Origin: Trueperella abortisuis
GTDB taxonomy: Bacteria; Actinomycetota; Actinomycetes; Actinomycetales; Actinomycetaceae
NCBI RefSeq assembly: GCF_030811095.1
Contig: NZ_JAUSQL010000001.1
Coordinates: 1,426,001 to 1,490,000 of the forward strand
Length of the DNA stretch: 64,000 nt
Reading direction: 5' to 3'
In this document: piece after piece, positions 17,899-29,075 of the stretch
How the letters are laid out: each line of letters starts with the position of its first letter
Position numbering within the stretch: position 1 is the first letter of the stretch
Notes under the pieces: model-generated
Databases searched by the model: none
The model's input: only the letters and a program-made list of their open reading frames with translations
What the model was told of the DNA's origin: nothing
Program-made: the position numbers and the translations under genes

Positions 17899-19329
17899 CT
17901 ATCTGTTCTCAGGCGTCGCTTCGGCCTGGGCCAATGACTCCGCGAGGAGATCGCGCGGCTCGGGTAGCTCCCGCGAACGCGAGAGTAGCCAGTAACCCCC
18001 GGACAGGGCGAGGATGTAGGGCACGCCGGCGTACCAGGCGATTGGCATAAGCCAGTAGAGCGAGACGAAGATCGCCACGCTCGCGGCGAGGACCACGACG
18101 TTCGTCACCGGGCTCCCCCACAGCCGGTTGACGGGCAGGGGCAGACCGGCCCGTGCGCGCTTGCGGCGGAAGACGAGGTGGGTGCTCATCACCATCACCC
18201 AGGTCACGAGGATGCCGATGGTGGCCATGCCGTACAGCCACATGAAGACATTGCCAGGACTGAGGATCGCGAGCGCGGCGGCGAGCGCCATCCCGCACAT
18301 GGCAAGGGCGACGGCGCCGCGCGGGGCGCCCTTGGCGTTGGTCCGGCTGGCGAAGCGGGGAGCCTCATGGTCGACGGCAAGCGCGTGGAACATGCGGCTC
18401 GAGGAGTACAGGCAGCCATTGGCCGCGGAAAGCGCGGCGACGATGAGCACGGCGTTCATGACGTGCGATGCGCCGGCCACGCCCGTGATCTCCAGGACCT
18501 TGACGAAGGGTGACTGTTCCACGGTTCCGGCAACGGCGGCCGTCTCAGTCCACGGCTGGAGCATGAGGACCACGAGGATCGCTCCCACGTAGAAGATGAG
18601 TAGGCGCCAGATCATGGTGTGGGCGGCGCGAGGGATGTCGCGGGCCGGGTTGGCGGACTCGGCCGCCCCTACCGAGACGTTCTCGATGCCGCCGAAGGCG
18701 AAGACAGCCATGCAGGCGGCTGCCAGCATTCCGGTCACACCCTTGGGCAGGAAGCCGCCCTCGGTAAGGTAGCGGGCGCCGACGGCGTCGTGACCGCCAA
18801 GGCCGGCTACCACGGCAAGGCCAAGCAGAATGAAGACGACGATCGCCACCACTTTGATCATGGAAAACCAATACTCGGACGATCCGTAGAGGTGAACGGA
18901 GAACATGTTGAGGGCGCCGATGAACACCGAGCACAGGATTGTGCCCAGCCACAGGGGCAGGCTTGGGAACCAGTAGGTGAGGTACGTCGCCGAAGCCACC
19001 ACCTCAGCGCCCACCGCCACCATCATCGTGATCGCGAAGTTCCAGCGCGTCACAAACCCGCCGAAGCGGCCGAGGTAGGCTGCTGCCACCGTGCCGTGCC
19101 CGCCTGGGACGGGGTGGACGGTGACCATCTCTGCCAGCGCCCACACGATCGCCAGGGCGAGGCTGCCCGCGAGAGCGTAAGAGATGACGGTGGCGGGGCC
19201 GGCATACGAGATGACCGAGCCCGATCCGAGGAAGAGGCCGGTGCCGAGCGCCCCAGACAGGGCGATCATGGCAACCTGGCCGGAAGTAAGGCCGCGTTGG
19301 AGTTGGGATTCTTCGTTCACGTCTTCCAT
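17899..19329 (-). CDS. APC family amino acid permease
   Basis: Cation-coupled amino acid transporter of 476 aa and about twelve spans. The first helix carries the AAT signature SGALGTGLFLGSG; ENVSVGAAESANPARDIPRA follows helix 6. ATG 19329 is chosen because GGAGGT lies seven bases upstream and the Gln-rich cytoplasmic N-terminus is normal for the GabP/AnsP/CycA subfamily. The substrate is uncertain. It is divergent from the fumarase gene. Confidence 0.83.
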   Translation of the reverse strand: MEDVNEESQLQRGLTSGQVAMIALSGALGTGLFLGSGSVISYAGPATVISYALAGSLALAIVWALAEMVTVHPVPGGHGTVAAAYLGRFGGFVTRWNFAITMMVAVGAEVVASATYLTYWFPSLPLWLGTILCSVFIGALNMFSVHLYGSSEYWFSMIKVVAIVVFILLGLAVVAGLGGHDAVGARYLTEGGFLPKGVTGMLAAACMAVFAFGGIENVSVGAAESANPARDIPRAAHTMIWRLLIFYVGAILVVLMLQPWTETAAVAGTVEQSPFVKVLEITGVAGASHVMNAVLIVAALSAANGCLYSSSRMFHALAVDHEAPRFASRTNAKGAPRGAVALAMCGMALAAALAILSPGNVFMWLYGMATIGILVTWVMVMSTHLVFRRKRARAGLPLPVNRLWGSPVTNVVVLAASVAIFVSLYWLMPIAWYAGVPYILALSGGYWLLSRSRELPEPRDLLAESLAQAEATPENR

Positions 19330-19462
19330 GGTAACCTCCGGCAACAAAATGCCGTCAATTTCGTGATTGTGCCGTTGCGTTAGGCCATTAAGCCCGCGCA
19401 ACCAGCGCCGCTGCTCATATCCTTTAATGCGAGGGGTTAACACCTAGTAGAGAGAAATAGTA

Positions 19463-21139
<1,677 letters not shown>

Positions 21140-21153
21140 TTCGGCCGCGCAAG

Positions 21154-21194
21154 CGAGGCAGTGCCCGGGACCCACCGTCCCGGGCACTGCCTCG
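21154..21194 (+). terminator. Hairpin terminator after fumarase
   Basis: A perfect 17-bp stem (arms 21154-21170 and 21178-21194) with a 7-nt loop lies 15 bp after the fumarase stop. Confidence 0.85.
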
Positions 21195-21351
21195 TACTGT
21201 CCCGATAAACTCTACCTAGCCCGTGACCTTGCCTACACTTGCGCTGAATCATGAGATGCTTTTGCGGCTTCCCACATCGGAGTGTTTACTGGTCACTGTA
21301 CTAACCCGGCCGTTTACCGCTACGCTAACGCCGGGGCAGCGAAGGAGAATC

Positions 21352-22338
21352 ATGATCGAGCTTAAAGGGGTCACCAAGGTGTACCCCCGTAAGGGAGCGG
21401 AGTCCGTCGTGGCACTCGAGGACCTTTCGCTCACGATCATGGACGGCGAGATCCACGGCATCGTCGGCGAATCCGGTGCGGGCAAGTCCACGCTCATCCG
21501 TTGCCTGACCGCCCTCGAGAAGCCGACCTCCGGATCCATCCTCGTCGATGGCAAGGACCTCACCACCCTCTCCGGCCGCCCTCTTCGCGCCGAACGACGC
21601 CGGATTGGCATGGTCTTCCAGGGTGCGAACCTGTTCGAGGCCCGCACGGCCGCTGAAAACGTCGCCTACCCCCTGAAGGTCTCGGGCACTCCGAGGGCCG
21701 AGCGCGAGGCGCGAGTGGCCGAACTCCTCGAGCTCGTCGGCCTCTCGGATCGCGGCGCCTCCTACCCCGCCCAGATGTCGGGCGGCCAGCGCCAGCGCGT
21801 CGGGATCGCGCGGGCGCTCGCAATCCGCCCCTCCGTGGTGCTGGCGGACGAGCCGACCTCAGCGCTCGACATGGAGACCACCGACCAGATCCTGGACCTT
21901 CTCAAGAACGTGCGCGAGCAGCTCGGGGTCACGATCCTCGTCATCACGCACGAGATGGGCGTCGTGCGTAAGATCTGCACCTCTGCCACCCTGCTGGACG
22001 CGGGTCGCATCGTCGAGTCAAGCTCGATAGAACGCGCGCTTTCGGATCCCGAATCGCGCCTGGCCAAGAAGCTCATCCCACTGCCCGAGGTGGATCCCGA
22101 GTGCGTCGGGACCGACACGCTCATCGACATCTACTTCACCTCCCACCCCGGTATCCCCACAGGGTCCACAGTCATGTCCCGTGTGGCAGAGCTCGGGGCC
22201 GACATCTCGGCCGGCCTGTTCGAGTCGGTGGGCCAGATGCAGGTAGGCCGGCTGGCGCTAGCCCTCCCTGAACACAGGGTCGCCCGCGCCCTTGACGCCT
22301 TCGCAGCCGACGGCATTCACGCGGAGGTGCGCGCATGA
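21352..22338 (+). CDS. metN: Methionine ABC transporter ATP-binding protein
   Basis: ATPase of the MetNIQ D/L-methionine importer, 328 aa. Walker A GESGAGKS is at 39-46, the signature MSGGQRQRVGIARAL and Walker B VVLADEP follow, and residues of about 250-328 form the NIL regulatory domain that binds methionine for trans-inhibition. ATG 21352 follows GAAGGAGA. The stop overlaps the metI start (ATGA). I see no SAM riboswitch in the 150-bp leader. Confidence 0.92.
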   Translation: MIELKGVTKVYPRKGAESVVALEDLSLTIMDGEIHGIVGESGAGKSTLIRCLTALEKPTSGSILVDGKDLTTLSGRPLRAERRRIGMVFQGANLFEARTAAENVAYPLKVSGTPRAEREARVAELLELVGLSDRGASYPAQMSGGQRQRVGIARALAIRPSVVLADEPTSALDMETTDQILDLLKNVREQLGVTILVITHEMGVVRKICTSATLLDAGRIVESSSIERALSDPESRLAKKLIPLPEVDPECVGTDTLIDIYFTSHPGIPTGSTVMSRVAELGADISAGLFESVGQMQVGRLALALPEHRVARALDAFAADGIHAEVRA

Positions 22339-23033
22339 ACATCTTCCTCGCAACCAGCGGATCGTGGTTCGCCAACCCGGCAATTGAGCGCGGCCTGTGG
22401 CCCGCCGTCCTTGAGACGGTCTACATGGTGGGGCTCTCCTCGCTCCTGACCGTCATCGTCGGCCTGCCCATCGGCCTGATCCTTGCCGAGACCCGCAAGG
22501 GCGGAATGATCGCCGCACCCACCACGAACAAGATCATCGGCGCCATCGTCAACCTGGGCCGTGCGATCCCGTTCATCATCTTGGCCATCATCGTCCTGTT
22601 CCTCATCCGAGGCATTAATCTTCCCTTCCTCAAGGCCACCGGCTGGCCGGCCTTCACCATCGCGCTCGCGGTATCCGCGATCCCCTACTTCGCCCGCATG
22701 GTCGAGTCCAACGTGCTCGCTGTCGAGCCGGGCAAAGTCGAGGCCGCGCAGATGACGGGCGCGCCGGCCGTGCGCATCATGTGGGACGTGCTGGTGCGCG
22801 AGGCCCTGCCCTCGATCATCAACTCGGTGACCATCCTCGTCATCACAATCGTGGGATATTCGGCGATGGCCGGCGCCGTCGGAGGCGGAGGCCTCGGCGC
22901 GCTCGCGATTAACCAGGGCTACCAGCGCTACCAGTTCGACGTGATTGTCATCGTCGTCGCCCTCATTTTGCTCATGGTGCAGATGATCCAGTGGCTTGGC
23001 GACATGCTGAGCCGGATGGTTGACCACCGCTAA
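22335..23033 (+). CDS. metI: Methionine ABC transporter permease
   Basis: Five-span permease (232 aa) of the methionine importer. The family block FIILAIIVLFLIRG and the EAA-like coupling loop (VEAAQMTGAPAVRIMWDVLVREALPS) that contacts MetN are present, followed by VGYSAMAGAVGGGGLG. It is coupled to metN by the ATGA overlap; metQ follows after 70 bp. Confidence 0.92.
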   Translation: MNIFLATSGSWFANPAIERGLWPAVLETVYMVGLSSLLTVIVGLPIGLILAETRKGGMIAAPTTNKIIGAIVNLGRAIPFIILAIIVLFLIRGINLPFLKATGWPAFTIALAVSAIPYFARMVESNVLAVEPGKVEAAQMTGAPAVRIMWDVLVREALPSIINSVTILVITIVGYSAMAGAVGGGGLGALAINQGYQRYQFDVIVIVVALILLMVQMIQWLGDMLSRMVDHR

Positions 23034-23103
23034 GGCGCAGCCATCCGGGACCACCTTCAAGTCTTAGCCTTCATTTTTCGTACACTGTGAACAAGGATTT
23101 ATC

Positions 23104-23940
23104 ATGCGCAAGATTTTCGCACTTCTCGCCTCAGCGGCCCTCGCACTAACCGCCTGCTCCTCCGACAACGGCTCATCCGAGACCACCAAGTCGGCCTCGC
23201 CCACTTCCTCCGATAGCCTGACCACCCTGGTGGTCGGCGCCTCCCCGGTCCCACACGCCCCGATTCTGCAGTTCGTGGCCGACAATCTCGCACAGGACGC
23301 GGGCCTGAAGCTGGAGATCAAGGAGTACACGGACTACGTTCAGCCGAACGTCGACCTCGACGCCGGCGCGCTGGATGCCAACTTCTTCCAGCACCTGCCC
23401 TACCTCGAAGCCCAGATCGCGGACCGCGGCTACGCCTTCGAGCACGGCGCGGGCATCCACATCGAGCCTTTCGGCATCTACTCGAATAAGGTCACCTCGT
23501 TGCAGGACGTGGCCGACGGCGGCGTCGTGCTCGTCACGAACGACCCCTCCAACCAGGCCCGCGGCCTCAAGCTGCTCGAGGCGGAGGGCCTGATCGCCCT
23601 GAAGGACGTGGAGAACCCCACGATCTACGACATCAAGGACAACCCGAAGAACCTTGAGATCCGCGAGTCGGAGGCCCCGGCCATCCCGGTCCAGCTCCCC
23701 GACGTCGACCTGGCCATTATCAACGGAAACTTCGCCCTCGAGGCGGGTCTGGTTCCGTCGAAGGACGCGCTCGCGCTCGAGTCCGGCGAGAACAACCCCT
23801 ACGCCAACGTGTTGGCGTGGAAGACCGGCTCCGACAAGGCGGACGCGATCAAGAAGCTCGACGAGCTGCTCCACTCCGACGAGGTGGCCCAGTTCATCAA
23901 GGATACCTACCCCAACGGTGAGGTGACCCCGGCCTTCTAA
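23104..23940 (+). CDS. metQ: Methionine-binding lipoprotein (NlpA family)
   Basis: Lipoprotein of 278 aa that captures methionine for MetNI. A signal peptide with lipobox LTAC (Cys18) precedes a Ser/Thr-rich linker and the NlpA fold, with signatures YTDYVQPNVDL, LDANFFQHLPYL and the late PDVDLAIINGNFA. It is third in the operon and is followed by a rho-independent terminator. Spacing from metI leaves room for an internal start site. Confidence 0.92.
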   Translation: MRKIFALLASAALALTACSSDNGSSETTKSASPTSSDSLTTLVVGASPVPHAPILQFVADNLAQDAGLKLEIKEYTDYVQPNVDLDAGALDANFFQHLPYLEAQIADRGYAFEHGAGIHIEPFGIYSNKVTSLQDVADGGVVLVTNDPSNQARGLKLLEAEGLIALKDVENPTIYDIKDNPKNLEIRESEAPAIPVQLPDVDLAIINGNFALEAGLVPSKDALALESGENNPYANVLAWKTGSDKADAIKKLDELLHSDEVAQFIKDTYPNGEVTPAF

Positions 23941-23954
23941 GGCTTAAGTCCCTC

Positions 23955-23988
23955 AAGGTGGCGGCTCGCTGTGGCCGCCACCTTTCTT
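23955..23988 (+). terminator. Rho-independent terminator of metNIQ
   Basis: Arms AAGGTGGCGGC (23955-23965) and GCCGCCACCTT (23974-23984) with an 8-nt loop, followed by TCTTT. Confidence 0.9.
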
Positions 23989-24086
23989 TGCCCCTTCTAC
24001 GCACAAACGTGACCTTTCTGGCACGCCAAGTTGCGGCGTCGTCCGCGATTTTCGGCATAGACTTGCGCGGAATCGAAAGGAGACGC

Positions 24087-25499
24087 ATGCCAGCCGAGGA
24101 TCACCAAGAACAAGAGACGCTCCACCGCGGGCTGTCGAATCGCAACATCCAGCTCATCGCGCTTGGGGGCGCGATCGGTACGGGGCTGTTCATGGGGTCC
24201 GGCTCGACGATCCACTCGGCCGGCCCGTCGATCATCCTCGTCTACGTGATCCTGGGCCTCGTGCTCTTCCTCATCATGCGCGCGATGGGAGAGATCCTCC
24301 TCCACAACCTCGAATACAAGTCCTTCCAGGACTTCGCCCACCACCTCATCGGGCCGTGGGCCGGGTTCGTGACGGGTTGGACGTACTGGTTCTTGTGGGT
24401 GGTGATCGCGATCGGCGATATGATCGTCATCACCGGCTACTTCGACTTCTGGATTAAGAACATCACCGTCTCCGCATTCGTCACGCTGGCGTTGCTGGCG
24501 TTGCTGGTGGTCATCAACCTGCTGACGGTCAAGCTTTTCGGCGAGGTCGAATTCTGGTTCGCGATCATCAAGATCGCCGCGATCCTGGCGCTCATCGCGG
24601 TGGGTGTGGTCATGGTGGCGAGCGGGTTTACCGGGCCGACAGGCGAGCCAGCGTCGTTTGCGCACCTGTGGGACCACGGCGGGTTCTTCCCCACCGGCGC
24701 CTCCGGATTCCTCGGCGCGTTCTCGATCGCGATCTACTCCTTCATCGGCACCGAACTCATCGGTACCACCGCAGCAGAGACGAAGGATCCCACCCGCACG
24801 ATCCCCCGCGCGATCAACCAGGTCCCCTTCCGCATCGCCGTGTTCTACGTGGGGGCGCTGGCCGTGATCATGGCAATCACCCCGTGGGACGCCATCAACC
24901 CCGCAACCTCGCCCTTCGTCTCCGTCTTCGCGATGGTCGGCCTGGGCGCTGCGGCGTCGGTGATGAACTTCGTGGTGCTGACCTCGGCGGCGTCGTCGTC
25001 AAACTCGGGCATCTTCTCCTCCTCGCGCATGATGTACGGGCTGGCCAAATCGCATCAGGCGCCACGGCTCTTCGGCCAGTTGTCAGTCCACCGGGTGCCA
25101 CGCCGGGCGCTTTTGTTCATCGGCCTGCTCATCTTGATCTACCTGCCGATCCTGTTCGTGGGCGGCAGCGTGCTGAAAGGATTTGAGCTCATCGCCGCGG
25201 TGGCCACCACGCTGATCCTTTTCATCTGGGCGCTCATCCTCGTCTCCTACATCCGCTACCGCAAGAATCACCGCGCCGAACACGACGCCTCCGAGTTTAA
25301 GCTCCACTTCGCGGCGGTGACCCCGTGGCTGGCGCTGGCCTTCATCGTCTTCATCGGCTGCGTGCTGGTCTACTTCCCGACCACCCGCGTCCCAACTCTG
25401 CTGACCCCGGTGTGGTTGGCGATTCTGGGCGTCGTCTGGGTGGTGCGCAAGCGGATTCTGCTCCGCCGCGGGGTCTCGCTGGACATCATCAACGGGTAG
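24087..25499 (+). CDS. Amino acid permease, CycA-like (D-Ala/D-Ser/Gly)
   Basis: APC-superfamily proton-coupled permease of 470 aa. The sequence from LHRGLSNRNIQLIALGGAIG to MRAMGEILLHNLEYKSFQDF follows E. coli CycA closely, and GPWAGFVTGWTYWFLWVV is also shared; about twelve spans. ATG 24087 follows AAAGGAGA. Import of D-alanine, D-serine or glycine is the most likely role, by family. It is monocistronic between the metQ terminator and the trp leader. Confidence 0.85.
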   Translation: MPAEDHQEQETLHRGLSNRNIQLIALGGAIGTGLFMGSGSTIHSAGPSIILVYVILGLVLFLIMRAMGEILLHNLEYKSFQDFAHHLIGPWAGFVTGWTYWFLWVVIAIGDMIVITGYFDFWIKNITVSAFVTLALLALLVVINLLTVKLFGEVEFWFAIIKIAAILALIAVGVVMVASGFTGPTGEPASFAHLWDHGGFFPTGASGFLGAFSIAIYSFIGTELIGTTAAETKDPTRTIPRAINQVPFRIAVFYVGALAVIMAITPWDAINPATSPFVSVFAMVGLGAAASVMNFVVLTSAASSSNSGIFSSSRMMYGLAKSHQAPRLFGQLSVHRVPRRALLFIGLLILIYLPILFVGGSVLKGFELIAAVATTLILFIWALILVSYIRYRKNHRAEHDASEFKLHFAAVTPWLALAFIVFIGCVLVYFPTTRVPTLLTPVWLAILGVVWVVRKRILLRRGVSLDIING

Positions 25500-25634
25500 C
25501 ACAGCGGCGTGAGCGTGTCGGGCTATCCAGAATTCGTTCGAGAGCGGATAACGGCCAGCATGCACGCTAGATCGTGCGAATTACATCGTGGACTCATCGA
25601 GCGCCGCAGCGACTTAGCCTGCTACATTGTTCCC
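25500..25634. other. Upstream region of the trp leader
   Basis: About 135 bp without a gene. TACATT at 25623-25628 could be a -10 box only six bases before the leader ATG, which would make the leader mRNA leaderless; no good -35 box is seen. Confidence 0.35.
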
Positions 25635-25664
25635 ATGAACAACGGTCAGTGGTGGTGGCTCTAG
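25635..25664 (+). CDS. trpL: trp operon leader peptide
   Basis: A nine-codon frame, MNNGQWWWL, with three consecutive Trp codons (25650-25658), ends one base before the first attenuator segment. It is the sensor of Trp-tRNA supply for trpEG. No strong ribosome-binding site precedes it. Confidence 0.92.
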   Translation: MNNGQWWWL

Positions 25665-25718
25665 ACGAGCCTTCCATTGCTGACCCCGAGGCTCGTGCGA
25701 AAGCTACGAGCCTTTTTT
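25665..25718 (+). promoter_or_regulatory. Transcription attenuator of trpEG
   Basis: Three mutually exclusive segments are visible: ACGAGCCT (25665-25672), its complement AGGCTCGT (25689-25696), and a second ACGAGCCT (25706-25713) followed by a T run. Pairing of the first two is the antiterminator; pairing of the last two with the T run is the terminator. Stalling at the Trp codons would favour read-through. Confidence 0.9.
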
Positions 25719-25746
25719 GTAGCCTTCGCCAGCAGAAAGGGCAGAC

Positions 25747-27345
25747 ATGAAGATCTTCCGCAGGCAGGTACCCTACGTCGACGACGTGGCGGCGCTCATC
25801 CCCTACCTCGATGCGCGCGACTCCGGCTACGACCCATCCACGCTCATGCTCCTCGAGTCCGCGGACATCGAGACGCGCCAGGGGCTGACCTCCATCGCGA
25901 TCCTACGCGCCTCGGTGCGTGTCACGTGCGAGGGTCAGTCGGTTACGCTCGAGCCGCTCACTAGCTCCGGGCGCGCCATCGCCACGAAGGTGCTGGAGGA
26001 ACTCGCCGGCCAGGCCCACGTGGAAGGCAACGTCGCTACTTTCGAGGCCTCCACCGACGTCGACGAACGGGCCCGGCTACTGGCCACTTCCACGGTTGAG
26101 CCGCTGCGCCGGTTGCTCGCCCTCGACTTTGGCGATGCCGAGCCGTGGGTGGGCGGCACCTTCGCATACGACTACGTGGCCACCTTTGAGGACCTGCCGG
26201 GCGTGGCCGATTCAACGAACACGTGCCCCGATTACCAGTTCGTCCTCGGCGAGGTCGTGCTTCTCGTCGACCACACCGCCCGCAGCGCCGAGCTCATCCA
26301 GGTTGACGCCGCCGGCTCCGGCTCGAACGTGGACGAGATGGCCGCCGCCCTCGAACACTCCCAGGCGGCGTGCGAAGCCGCACGGGCTGCGCGGGCCGGC
26401 CGGGGTGAAGCCGGCGCCAACGCACCCGAAGCCGCCGGCGCAACCAGTCCGGACGGCGTCGTGGCGGCACAGGCCGACATCAGCGACGCGGGCTACCGGC
26501 AGATCGTAGCCGAAATGAAGGACGCGATCTACCGCGGGGACATCTACCAGGCGGTGCCGGCGCGGACATTCACGTTACCGTGCCCGGACGCGCCTGCGGC
26601 CTACGCCAAGCTCAAGGAATCAAACGCGAGCCCGTACATGTTCTTCCAGCGGGGTCTGGGCCGGGACGGGAAACCCTTCGAACTGTTCGGCGCCTCACCC
26701 GAATCCAACCTCAAATTCGACGCGACCACCCGCGAGGTCGAACTCTACCCGATCGCCGGCACGCGCCCGCGCGGACGCGACGCGGACGGCTACATCAGCC
26801 ACGAGCTCGACATCCGCGCCGAGCTCGACATGCGCACGGACGCCAAAGAACTGGCCGAGCACACAATGCTCGTGGACCTCGCGCGCAACGACCTAGCACG
26901 GGTAGCCACGCCGGGCACCCGCAAGGTCGCAGCACTGTTGCAGGTGGACCGATACTCGCACGTCATGCACCTGGTGTCGCGTGTGACTGCCAGGCTCGCC
27001 GACGGAATGGACGCCCTGGATGCCTACCGCGCCTGCATGAACATGGGCACGCTGACCGGAGCGCCGAAGATCAAGGCCGCCCAGCTGCTGCGCGCGCAGG
27101 AAAAGCGGCGGCGGGGCTCATACGGAGGCGCAATCGGCTACCTGCGCGGAGACGGGTCCATGGACACGTGCATCGTGATCCGCTCGGCGTTCGTGGCAGG
27201 CGGCGTGGCGGCTGTCCAGGCGGGTGCGGGGGTGGTGCGCGATTCGAACCCACAGTCGGAAGCGGACGAGACCCTGCACAAAGCTCGCGCCGTCCTAGAG
27301 GCTATCGCCCGAGCTCAGGGCAAGAAACTGGAGGTGGAACGATGA
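25747..27345 (+). CDS. trpE: Anthranilate synthase component I
   Basis: Converts chorismate to anthranilate with ammonia from TrpG, the first committed step of tryptophan synthesis. The 532-aa protein has the N-terminal LLESAD element of the tryptophan feedback site and the chorismate-binding core with ASPESNLKF, PIAGTRPRGRD and the C-terminal TLTGAPKIKAAQLL block. ATG 25747 follows AGAAAGG. Its stop overlaps trpG by four bases (ATGA). It is controlled by the attenuator just upstream. Confidence 0.94.
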   Translation: MKIFRRQVPYVDDVAALIPYLDARDSGYDPSTLMLLESADIETRQGLTSIAILRASVRVTCEGQSVTLEPLTSSGRAIATKVLEELAGQAHVEGNVATFEASTDVDERARLLATSTVEPLRRLLALDFGDAEPWVGGTFAYDYVATFEDLPGVADSTNTCPDYQFVLGEVVLLVDHTARSAELIQVDAAGSGSNVDEMAAALEHSQAACEAARAARAGRGEAGANAPEAAGATSPDGVVAAQADISDAGYRQIVAEMKDAIYRGDIYQAVPARTFTLPCPDAPAAYAKLKESNASPYMFFQRGLGRDGKPFELFGASPESNLKFDATTREVELYPIAGTRPRGRDADGYISHELDIRAELDMRTDAKELAEHTMLVDLARNDLARVATPGTRKVAALLQVDRYSHVMHLVSRVTARLADGMDALDAYRACMNMGTLTGAPKIKAAQLLRAQEKRRRGSYGGAIGYLRGDGSMDTCIVIRSAFVAGGVAAVQAGAGVVRDSNPQSEADETLHKARAVLEAIARAQGKKLEVER

Positions 27346-27959
27346 TCGTCCTACTCGATAACCAAGATTCCTTCGTCTACAATCTCGTGGACGCGTTTGC
27401 TGGAACGGGCCGGCAGTGCGTGGTGGTGCGCAACACGACGCCGGTCGGCGCCATCACCGCCCTCGCCCCGGACATGATTTGCCTCTCCCCCGGTCCGGGT
27501 CACCCGCGCGAGGCGGGCGTGATGATGGAGCTCATCGACACTGTGGTCGGCGACATCCCGATCCTCGGGGTGTGCCTGGGCTTCCAGGCGCTACTCGAGC
27601 ACTGGGGCGGGCAGGTGCGCCCATGTGGACCGGAGCACGGGCGGGCGATCCCCATGACGCTCACCGACGCCGGCCTGGCCAGCCCGATCTTCGCCGGACT
27701 CGCCACCGATACCCTGCCCGATCAGCCCGGGCGCTCGGTGCCCGTTGCGCGCTACCATTCGTTGGGCTGCACGCACGTGCCGGAACAGATGGAGGCACTG
27801 GCCACCACACCGAGCCAGATCGGCGACGTGGTGATGGCCGCACGCAGCGTCGATGGAAAGGCGCTCGGCTTCCAGTTCCACCCCGAGTCGGTGCTGACGA
27901 TGTCCGGGCCGACGATGCTCGAGCGCGCAATCGAGGCGCTTACGGCCGGCCGAGCTTAG
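27342..27959 (+). CDS. trpG: Anthranilate synthase component II (glutamine amidotransferase)
   Basis: Class I glutamine amidotransferase (205 aa) that supplies ammonia to TrpE. The triad is Cys78 (GVCLGFQ), His180 and Glu182 (FQFHPES). The start MIVLLDNQDSFVYNL is typical. ATG 27342 overlaps the trpE stop. The remaining trp genes are not next to it; convergent azlDC follow, so this is a split trp arrangement. Sharing with para-aminobenzoate synthesis (PabA role) is possible but the trp leader argues for TrpG. Confidence 0.92.
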   Translation: MIVLLDNQDSFVYNLVDAFAGTGRQCVVVRNTTPVGAITALAPDMICLSPGPGHPREAGVMMELIDTVVGDIPILGVCLGFQALLEHWGGQVRPCGPEHGRAIPMTLTDAGLASPIFAGLATDTLPDQPGRSVPVARYHSLGCTHVPEQMEALATTPSQIGDVVMAARSVDGKALGFQFHPESVLTMSGPTMLERAIEALTAGRA

Positions 27960-27968
27960 GGTCGGTGC

Positions 27969-28020
27969 GGGTCCGCCCTGCCGGTGCGGGTCTGCCCGGC
28001 CGGTGCGGCCCGGCGGACCC
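27969..28020. terminator. Probable hairpin between trpG and azlD
   Basis: GGGTCCGCC (27969-27977) pairs with GGCGGACCC (28012-28020) around a 34-nt GC-rich loop that contains repeated CCGGTGCGG units. It lies between convergent genes. Confidence 0.45.
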
Positions 28021-28038
28021 TGCGCCCGCACGGCCCGC

Positions 28039-28359
28039 CTAGCTGACCAGTGCCAGGACGAGCGCGAAGACGCCCGTCCCGGCAAGCAGCGAAACCAGCA
28101 CCTTGCGAAAGGCCAAGTGAACGCCGAGCGTCGTGATGACACCAGCGGCCGGCGGCATCCACGATTCTGCGCTGGCAAAGGTCACATCCTGGAGAGTGAA
28201 GATCACAAGGATGAGCATGACCCCCGCGGGCATGGACGCGCCCAGGTAGGCCAGGGTCCTCGAATCACGAACCTTCGCCAGAAAAACGAAGGGAGCAGCG
28301 CGCAACGAAAAGGTAATTGCGAACACGATGGCAATGACCGCGATGATATAGCCGGTCAT
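28039..28359 (-). CDS. azlD: AzlD family branched-chain amino acid transport protein
   Basis: Small membrane subunit (106 aa, four spans) of the AzlCD exporter for branched-chain amino acids. The N-terminal hydrophobic block and SLRAAPFVFL, followed by LGASMPAGVMLILVIFTL, are family hallmarks. Its ATG overlaps the azlC stop by four bases. The pair converges on trpEG. Confidence 0.85.
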   Translation of the reverse strand: MTGYIIAVIAIVFAITFSLRAAPFVFLAKVRDSRTLAYLGASMPAGVMLILVIFTLQDVTFASAESWMPPAAGVITTLGVHLAFRKVLVSLLAGTGVFALVLALVS

Positions 28360-29075
28360 GGCATGCCGTCCCGTCGTTTCGGCCTCGCCGCCGGCGTCGT
28401 CGGATTGAGGCGCGAGGCTATGAGGAGTGCCCCCGTCAAAGTGGTCAGGGCGACAGGCAAGTACATGGAATCGGGCAGGGCCAGCATGCCCACGCCGATA
28501 ATCGCCGCCAGCGCAAAATCGAGGCGCGTCCGGTTAGCTAGGTACGCCTCCGTCATGAGCACAATGAAGAGCGAGGTGAGGACAAAGCTCAGGATACGGT
28601 TGTCAATCGGAACGCTCAGGCCTATCAGCGCGCCGAGCGTACAACCTGTAATCCACGTGGCGTGAGCAAAGATCTGCGTCCATAACACCCGCTCGCCGGT
28701 GAGTACGTCGGGCGGTTTGGATGCCACGACGGCGTAGACTTCGTCGGTCAGGGCATGAATCGAGTAGAGCTTGGCGAGCTTGCTATTGACCAGATGGAGC
28801 GGAAAGCTGATCCCGTAGAACACGTGACGGAACTGGATAAGGACGGTGGCAAGCGCGATAGCGGCCAAGGGCTCGCGGGCAACTATCATCGGCACAATGA
28901 GGTACTGCATCGAGCCGGCATACATGAGCAACGCAAAAATCGGCGCCCACCACCAATCCAGCCCGGCGCCGGTCAGCGTCATCCCCATGCCCATCCCCAG
29001 CGGAATGTAGCCAAGGCCTACAGGCAACGCATCGCGGACACCGAGGGCAATCGTAGAACGGACGGTTGTGGACAT
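28356..29075 (-). CDS. azlC: AzlC family branched-chain amino acid exporter, large subunit
   Basis: Membrane protein of 239 aa with about seven spans. GVRDALPVGLGYIPLGMGMG and the MYAGSMQYLIVPMI and QFRHVFYGISFPL motifs are diagnostic. It forms the exporter with AzlD, with which it is translationally coupled. A fossil of a second AzlC lies at about 51 kb. Confidence 0.88.
   Translation of the reverse strand: MSTTVRSTIALGVRDALPVGLGYIPLGMGMGMTLTGAGLDWWWAPIFALLMYAGSMQYLIVPMIVAREPLAAIALATVLIQFRHVFYGISFPLHLVNSKLAKLYSIHALTDEVYAVVASKPPDVLTGERVLWTQIFAHATWITGCTLGALIGLSVPIDNRILSFVLTSLFIVLMTEAYLANRTRLDFALAAIIGVGMLALPDSMYLPVALTTLTGALLIASRLNPTTPAARPKRRDGMP

Noticed and set aside
21195..21351. Possible SAM riboswitch upstream of metN
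   Set aside because: No recognisable SAM-I/SAM-II core or terminator; only short unrelated stems.
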